Under the pieces are notes generated by a model. It worked only from the letters and a program-made list of their open reading frames with translations. It was not told the origin of the DNA and searched no databases. A program made the translations under genes and the position numbers. From Pelomonas asaccharophilus_A (GTDB taxonomy: Bacteria > Pseudomonadota > Gammaproteobacteria > Burkholderiales > Burkholderiaceae_C), in contig NZ_JAVDXV010000007.1 of NCBI RefSeq assembly GCF_031458115.1, positions 310,001-374,000 of the forward strand: 64,000 bases of DNA, in the 5' to 3' direction. Positions 60,075 to 64,000 of the stretch are shown here, piece after piece. The first letter of the stretch is position 1; each line of letters begins with the position of its first letter.

Positions 60075-61475
60075 TCAGAGAGATTGCAAGCGATCGAGAA
60101 CTTTTTTCTTGTCGAAGTGCTCCAGCACCGCGTCCAGCGAAGGTGTCTGTGCACGACCGCACACGACAACCCGCACCGGCACGGCCAGTTGCGGCATCTT
60201 CAACCCGGCCGCCGTCAGTGTTTCCTTCAGGACTTGCTGGATCACGACCTTGTTCCATTCGCCAAGAGCCGCCAGCCGGTCGGCCAGTGCTTTCAGAACC
60301 GGCCGGATGCTGTCGGTGACGTGCGTGGCGAGGTCTTCGGCGGACGGCGCCACCGGGGCGAAGTACATCGACAGCCAGTCAGCCAAGATCGCCACCGTGG
60401 CGCAGCGATCCTTGAAGAGGCCGATCTTGGCTTGCACGTCAGCCACGGTCACCACGATGCCCTTGGCGGCCAGTTGCTCCACCACCAATTCAGCCAGGCG
60501 AGCCTCGTCGATGTGCTTCACATAGTGGCTGTTGACCCAATCCAGCTTGGCCGGATCCCACTGAGCGGGACTCTTGGACAGATGGCTGCCGTCGAACCAA
60601 CTGATCATCTGCTCTGCGGAGAACAGCTCATCGTCGCCATGGCTCCAGCCCAGGCGAGCGAGGTAGTTCAACATGCCCTCAGGCAGGTAGCCATTGGCTG
60701 CGTAGTCCATCACGCTGACCGCGCCACGACGCTTGGATAGCTTCAACCCGTCATCGCCCAGGATGATGGGCAGGTGGCCGAAAGACGGCAGCGGCGCGCC
60801 CAGCGCGTTGAAGATGTTGATCTGCCACGGCGTGTTGTTGACATGCTCGTCGCCGCGGAACACGTGGCTGATGCGCATGTCCCAGTCATCGACGACGACG
60901 GCGAAGTTGTAGGTGGGCACACCGTCCGTGCGGGCGATGATGAGGTCGTCGATCTCGCGGTTGTTGATGGTGATCGGGCCTTTGACGAGATCGTTCCAGG
61001 TCACGTCTCCCTCAATGGGGTTGGCAAAACGGATGACCGGCTTCACGCCGTCGGGCGGTGTCGGCAGCGTCTTGCCCGGCTCGGGGCGCCAGCGGCGGTC
61101 ATACAGCGTCTTCTGGCCGCGGGCCTTCTGTGCCTCGCGCATCTCGTCCAGCTCCTCGGGCGTCGCATAGCAGCGGTAGGCCTTGCCTTGGGCGATGAGC
61201 AGGTCGATGACAGCCTGGTAGCGGTCCAGGCGCTGCATCTGATAGATCGGTCCTTCGTCATAGCCCAGGCCCAGCCAGTTCATCGCCGCGATGATCTGGT
61301 CGACCGAGTCCTGCGTGGAGCGAGCGACGTCGGTGTCCTCGATGCGCAACACAAACTCGCCGCCGTGATGACGGGCAAATGCCCACGAGTACAGCGCCGT
61401 GCGGGCCGTGCCCAGGTGCAGGAAGCCGGTCGGCGATGGCGCAATGCGCGTGCGGATCTTGTCGAAGGAACTCAT
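60075..61475 (-). CDS. gltX: glutamyl-tRNA synthetase
   Basis: A 466-residue class I synthetase. The HIGH-like motif is HLGT in PSPTGFLHLGTARTALYS and the KMSKS-like motif is LKLSKRRGAVSV. It charges tRNA-Glu, and two tRNA-Glu genes lie immediately downstream. I chose the ATG at 61475 (MSSFDKIRTRIAPSPTG); an upstream ATG at 61508 overlaps purF and adds eleven residues unlike the family. Confidence 0.96.
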   Translation of the reverse strand: MSSFDKIRTRIAPSPTGFLHLGTARTALYSWAFARHHGGEFVLRIEDTDVARSTQDSVDQIIAAMNWLGLGYDEGPIYQMQRLDRYQAVIDLLIAQGKAYRCYATPEELDEMREAQKARGQKTLYDRRWRPEPGKTLPTPPDGVKPVIRFANPIEGDVTWNDLVKGPITINNREIDDLIIARTDGVPTYNFAVVVDDWDMRISHVFRGDEHVNNTPWQINIFNALGAPLPSFGHLPIILGDDGLKLSKRRGAVSVMDYAANGYLPEGMLNYLARLGWSHGDDELFSAEQMISWFDGSHLSKSPAQWDPAKLDWVNSHYVKHIDEARLAELVVEQLAAKGIVVTVADVQAKIGLFKDRCATVAILADWLSMYFAPVAPSAEDLATHVTDSIRPVLKALADRLAALGEWNKVVIQQVLKETLTAAGLKMPQLAVPVRVVVCGRAQTPSLDAVLEHFDKKKVLDRLQSL

Positions 61476-61507
61476 TCGGAACTCAGTGTCTTGTGGGTCG
61501 TCACGCA

Positions 61508-63019
61508 TCAGCCTTCGCCGCCGCTCTGCAGCGCCAGCCGGCTGCGCGCCGCGGCGTCTTCCTCATCCCCCTGGGAGACACGCTGCTCACGGATGGCAGC
61601 GAAGTCCTCCAGGCTGACGTCGCCGGTCACGTAGTGGCCATCGAAGCAGCTCGCATCGAAACCAGCCAGCCCTGGACGCAGCGCGGAGACGACGCGCTTC
61701 ATCGCATCGACGTCCTGGTAGATCAGCGCGTCGGCGCCGATGTACTGGCGAATCTCTTCGACGGTGCGGCCATGGGCGATCAACTCTTCCTGCGTCGGCA
61801 TGTCGATGCCATACACGTTGGGGAAGCGCACAGGCGGTGCGGCCGAGGCCAGGTAGACCTTGCGGGCGCCGGCGTCGCGGGCCATCTGCACGATCTCCTT
61901 GGACGTGGTGCCGCGCACGATGGAATCGTCCACCAGCAGCACGTTGCGGTTCTTGAATTCCAGGCCGATGGCGTTGAGCTTCTGGCGCACACTCTTCTTG
62001 CGCGCACCCTGCCCCGGCATGATGAAGGTCCGGCCCACGTAGCGGTTCTTCACGAAGCCCTCGCGATAGGGCTTGCCGATGCGGTGCGCCAACTGCATGG
62101 CCGACGGGCGGCTGCTTTCCGGGATGGGAATGACCACATCGATGTCGCTGGGCGGCATCGTGGAGATGACGCGCTGCGCCAGCGTCTCGCCCATGTTCAG
62201 GCGGGCCTGGTAGACCGAGATGCCATCGATGACCGAATCCGGGCGCGCCAGGTAGACGAACTCGAACATGCAGGGGTTCAGCGAGGGCGCGTCGTTGCAC
62301 TGCTCGGTGTGCAGCTTGCCGTCCATGTCGACGAACAAGGCCTCGCCCGGGGCGACATCGCGCTCCATCACGTGGCCCGTGCCCTCCAGCGCCACGCTCT
62401 CGCTGGCCACCATGAAGTCACCGTTGCTCGCACGGCCGAAGCACAGGGGGCGGATGCCGAAGGGATCGCGGAAGGCCAGCAGGCCGTAGCCGGCAATCAG
62501 CGCGATGACGGCATAGCTGCCCTTGATGCGCTTCTGCACGGCGCGCACGGCGGAGAAGATTTCCTTGGGCGTCAGCGGCAGGTCACGCGCAGCCATCTCC
62601 AGCTCATGCGCCAGCACATTGATCAGCACCTCGGTGTCGCTCTCGGTGTTGATGTGGCGGCGATCGATGTCGAACAGCTCGTCCTTCAGCGCGTGGGCGT
62701 TGGTCAGGTTGCCGTTGTGCACCAGCACGATGCCGAAAGGCGCATTCACGTAGAAGGGCTGGGCCTCTTCCTCGTTGTAGGCGTTGCCGGCCGTCGGGTA
62801 GCGCACCTGGCCCAGGCCAATGTTGCCGGGCAGCGCGCGCATGTTGCGGGTGCGGAACACGTCTCGCACCATGCCGCGGGCCTTGTGCATGAAGCACTTG
62901 TGGCCTTGCATCGTGACGATGCCGGCCGCGTCCTGGCCGCGGTGCTGCAGCAGCAGCAGCGCGTCATAGAGGAGCTGGTTGACGGGAGAGGCCGCGAGGG
63001 TGCCGACGATGCCGCACAT
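61508..63019 (-). CDS. purF: amidophosphoribosyltransferase
   Basis: A 503-residue enzyme of the first committed step of purine synthesis. The N-terminal Cys2 nucleophile is in MCGIVGTLAASPVNQLLYDA, exposed after Met removal. The glutaminase domain is followed by the PRTase motif VLLVDDSIVRGTTSKEIVQM. It follows cvpA by 11 bases. Confidence 0.97.
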   Translation of the reverse strand: MCGIVGTLAASPVNQLLYDALLLLQHRGQDAAGIVTMQGHKCFMHKARGMVRDVFRTRNMRALPGNIGLGQVRYPTAGNAYNEEEAQPFYVNAPFGIVLVHNGNLTNAHALKDELFDIDRRHINTESDTEVLINVLAHELEMAARDLPLTPKEIFSAVRAVQKRIKGSYAVIALIAGYGLLAFRDPFGIRPLCFGRASNGDFMVASESVALEGTGHVMERDVAPGEALFVDMDGKLHTEQCNDAPSLNPCMFEFVYLARPDSVIDGISVYQARLNMGETLAQRVISTMPPSDIDVVIPIPESSRPSAMQLAHRIGKPYREGFVKNRYVGRTFIMPGQGARKKSVRQKLNAIGLEFKNRNVLLVDDSIVRGTTSKEIVQMARDAGARKVYLASAAPPVRFPNVYGIDMPTQEELIAHGRTVEEIRQYIGADALIYQDVDAMKRVVSALRPGLAGFDASCFDGHYVTGDVSLEDFAAIREQRVSQGDEEDAAARSRLALQSGGEG

Positions 63020-63030
63020 GGCGAGGGTCC

Positions 63031-63579
63031 TTATTGGGTAGCGTCCGCTTCAGATGGGGTCATCGAGCGGGAAATAAAACGGGCAAGAGGTTCGGGCAGC
63101 AACGGCGCCGCGTCGCGCAGCACGCCGGTCAGTACCGGCGCGGCGCGCGAGGCCTGCCAGGTGGCCGACTGGGCCAGCGGCGAGGCGCCGATGACCAGCA
63201 CCAGCAGCAGTGAGATGAAGACGCCGCGCAGCGCGCCGAAGCCCGCGCCGCCCAGGCGGTCAATGGCGGACAGCGGTGTGGCGTGGATCAGTGCCTTGAC
63301 CAGGCGCGTGGCCAGGCTCCACACGATGAGCACGGCGAAGAAGGCGAGCGCCAGCGTGATGACGTGCAGCGTGGTCGGCCCGAACTGTTCCAGCCAACGT
63401 TCGGGAAGCAATTCCGCAACCAAAGGCGCCAGCGGCGACGCCGCGAAATAGGCGATCACCCAGCCGGCCAGCGACATGACTTCGAACACGAGGCCGCGCC
63501 AGATGCCAATGCCGACAGAGATCAGCAGCACCAGCAGCAGCGCGAGATCGACCCAGCTGAGTGCCACACCATCGTCCAT
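63031..63579 (-). CDS. cvpA: CvpA-family membrane protein
   Basis: A 182-residue protein with four predicted transmembrane helices (WVDLALLLVLLISVGIGIWR at the start). Motifs such as GWVIAYFAASPLAPLV and GGAGFGALRGVFISLLLVLV are typical. It is usually cotranscribed with purF, as here, and affects envelope integrity. Confidence 0.93.
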   Translation of the reverse strand: MDDGVALSWVDLALLLVLLISVGIGIWRGLVFEVMSLAGWVIAYFAASPLAPLVAELLPERWLEQFGPTTLHVITLALAFFAVLIVWSLATRLVKALIHATPLSAIDRLGGAGFGALRGVFISLLLVLVIGASPLAQSATWQASRAAPVLTGVLRDAAPLLPEPLARFISRSMTPSEADATQ

Positions 63580-63580
63580 G

Positions 63581-64000
63581 TCAGAGAGTCAGGATGGCGC
63601 CGGGCAGGCCTGCGCTCTTGAGCTTGGCGGCGGCGCGCTCGGCCTCGTCGCGGTTGGCGAACGGCCCCAGACGCACGCGCACGCGGCGGCCGTCGGCCGT
63701 GTCCACCGCCTGCGCATAGGTCTTGAGACCCAGTTTCTCGATCTTGGCGCGCATCTCCTGCGCCGCCTTGTTCTCGCCATAGGCGCCCACCTGCACGATG
63801 AAGCGCGACGCGGACGCCGCGGCAGGCTCTTTGCCGTCCAGCAGGGCCTGGGCGCGGGCGCCATCGTTGGCTTGCGGCTTGGCAGGCTTGTCCGCAGGTT
63901 TCTCGACGGGCTTCTCCGCAACCTTGACCGGGGGCTGTTCGGCCGGCTTCTCTGCCGGCTTCTCCACCAGACGAGGTTCGACAGGCAGCTCCGCGCTGGC
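63581..64000 (-). CDS. SPOR-domain protein, 5' end outside the window
   Basis: The frame is open to the window edge, so the N-terminus is missing. The visible part has a Lys/Pro/Glu repeat linker (KPAEKPAEQPPVKVAEKPVE) and a C-terminal SPOR domain (~70 residues: ASRFIVQVGAYGENKAAQEM, then VRVRLGPFANRDEAERAAAK). SPOR domains bind denuded peptidoglycan at division septa. Position next to cvpA and purF matches a DedD-like protein. Confidence 0.88.
   Translation of the reverse strand, partial: ASAELPVEPRLVEKPAEKPAEQPPVKVAEKPVEKPADKPAKPQANDGARAQALLDGKEPAAASASRFIVQVGAYGENKAAQEMRAKIEKLGLKTYAQAVDTADGRRVRVRLGPFANRDEAERAAAKLKSAGLPGAILTL

Noticed and set aside
61379..63451. 690-residue open frame on the plus strand
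   Set aside because: Antisense to purF and parts of gltX and cvpA; a composition artefact.

Overview
The window is a high-GC chromosomal segment, most likely from a betaproteobacterium of the order Burkholderiales (Roseateles/Rubrivivax-like). The basis is gene order and protein flavour: rimP-nusA-infB-rbfA-truB-typA, purF-cvpA-SPOR and an NfeD/SPFH pair. No rRNA marker is present, so the placement is an inference.

Region 1 (1-8.4 kb) is accessory and loosely packed. It holds a membrane-anchored double AAA+ ATPase with a small membrane partner, a divergent XRE regulator over a palindromic operator, a homologue of the pyocin activator PrtN, and a NarL-type two-component pair coupled to a DUF4239 membrane protein.

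Region 2 (8.4-37.1 kb) is the centrepiece: an extracellular contractile injection system (eCIS, PVC/Afp-like). A 1157-residue wHTH-STAND-TPR regulator is transcribed away from a tightly packed plus-strand operon. The operon encodes, in order, a DUF4255 cap/terminator, an unknown conserved protein, one sheath, two tube proteins, DUF5908, a LysM baseplate protein, a VgrG-like spike, a PAAR tip, gp25, a gp6/J-like wedge, a fibre-like protein, a second wedge, a tape measure, an AAA+ ATPase, and a large multi-pass membrane protein that may contain a degenerate GH18-like barrel. Three candidate cargo genes follow. Two carry DUF4157; the third lacks it but keeps the same ~45-residue N-terminal leader, which makes that leader a candidate loading signal.

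Region 3 (37.5-56.5 kb) is mostly core genome. It contains an acyltransferase, a 3-hydroxyisobutyryl-CoA hydrolase-like protein and an EamA transporter in one overlapping unit, then typA, truB, rbfA, infB, nusA and rimP, then fabI, an Orn/Lys/Arg decarboxylase, NfeD, an SPFH protein, and a LuxR-type regulator with no luxI nearby.

Region 4 (56.5-58.7 kb) is a ~2 kb element inserted at the 3' end of tRNA-Ser(GGA). It is bounded by 15-bp direct repeats and inner arm-like repeats. It carries one TIR-domain ATPase (defence-like) broken by a single-base frameshift and has no integrase.

Region 5 (58.8-64 kb) holds a small exported protein, a duplicated tRNA Ala-Glu-Asp triplet, gltX, purF, cvpA and a truncated SPOR-domain gene. 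Many long antisense ORFs (for example opposite infB and the decarboxylase) are high-GC shadows and are not annotated.
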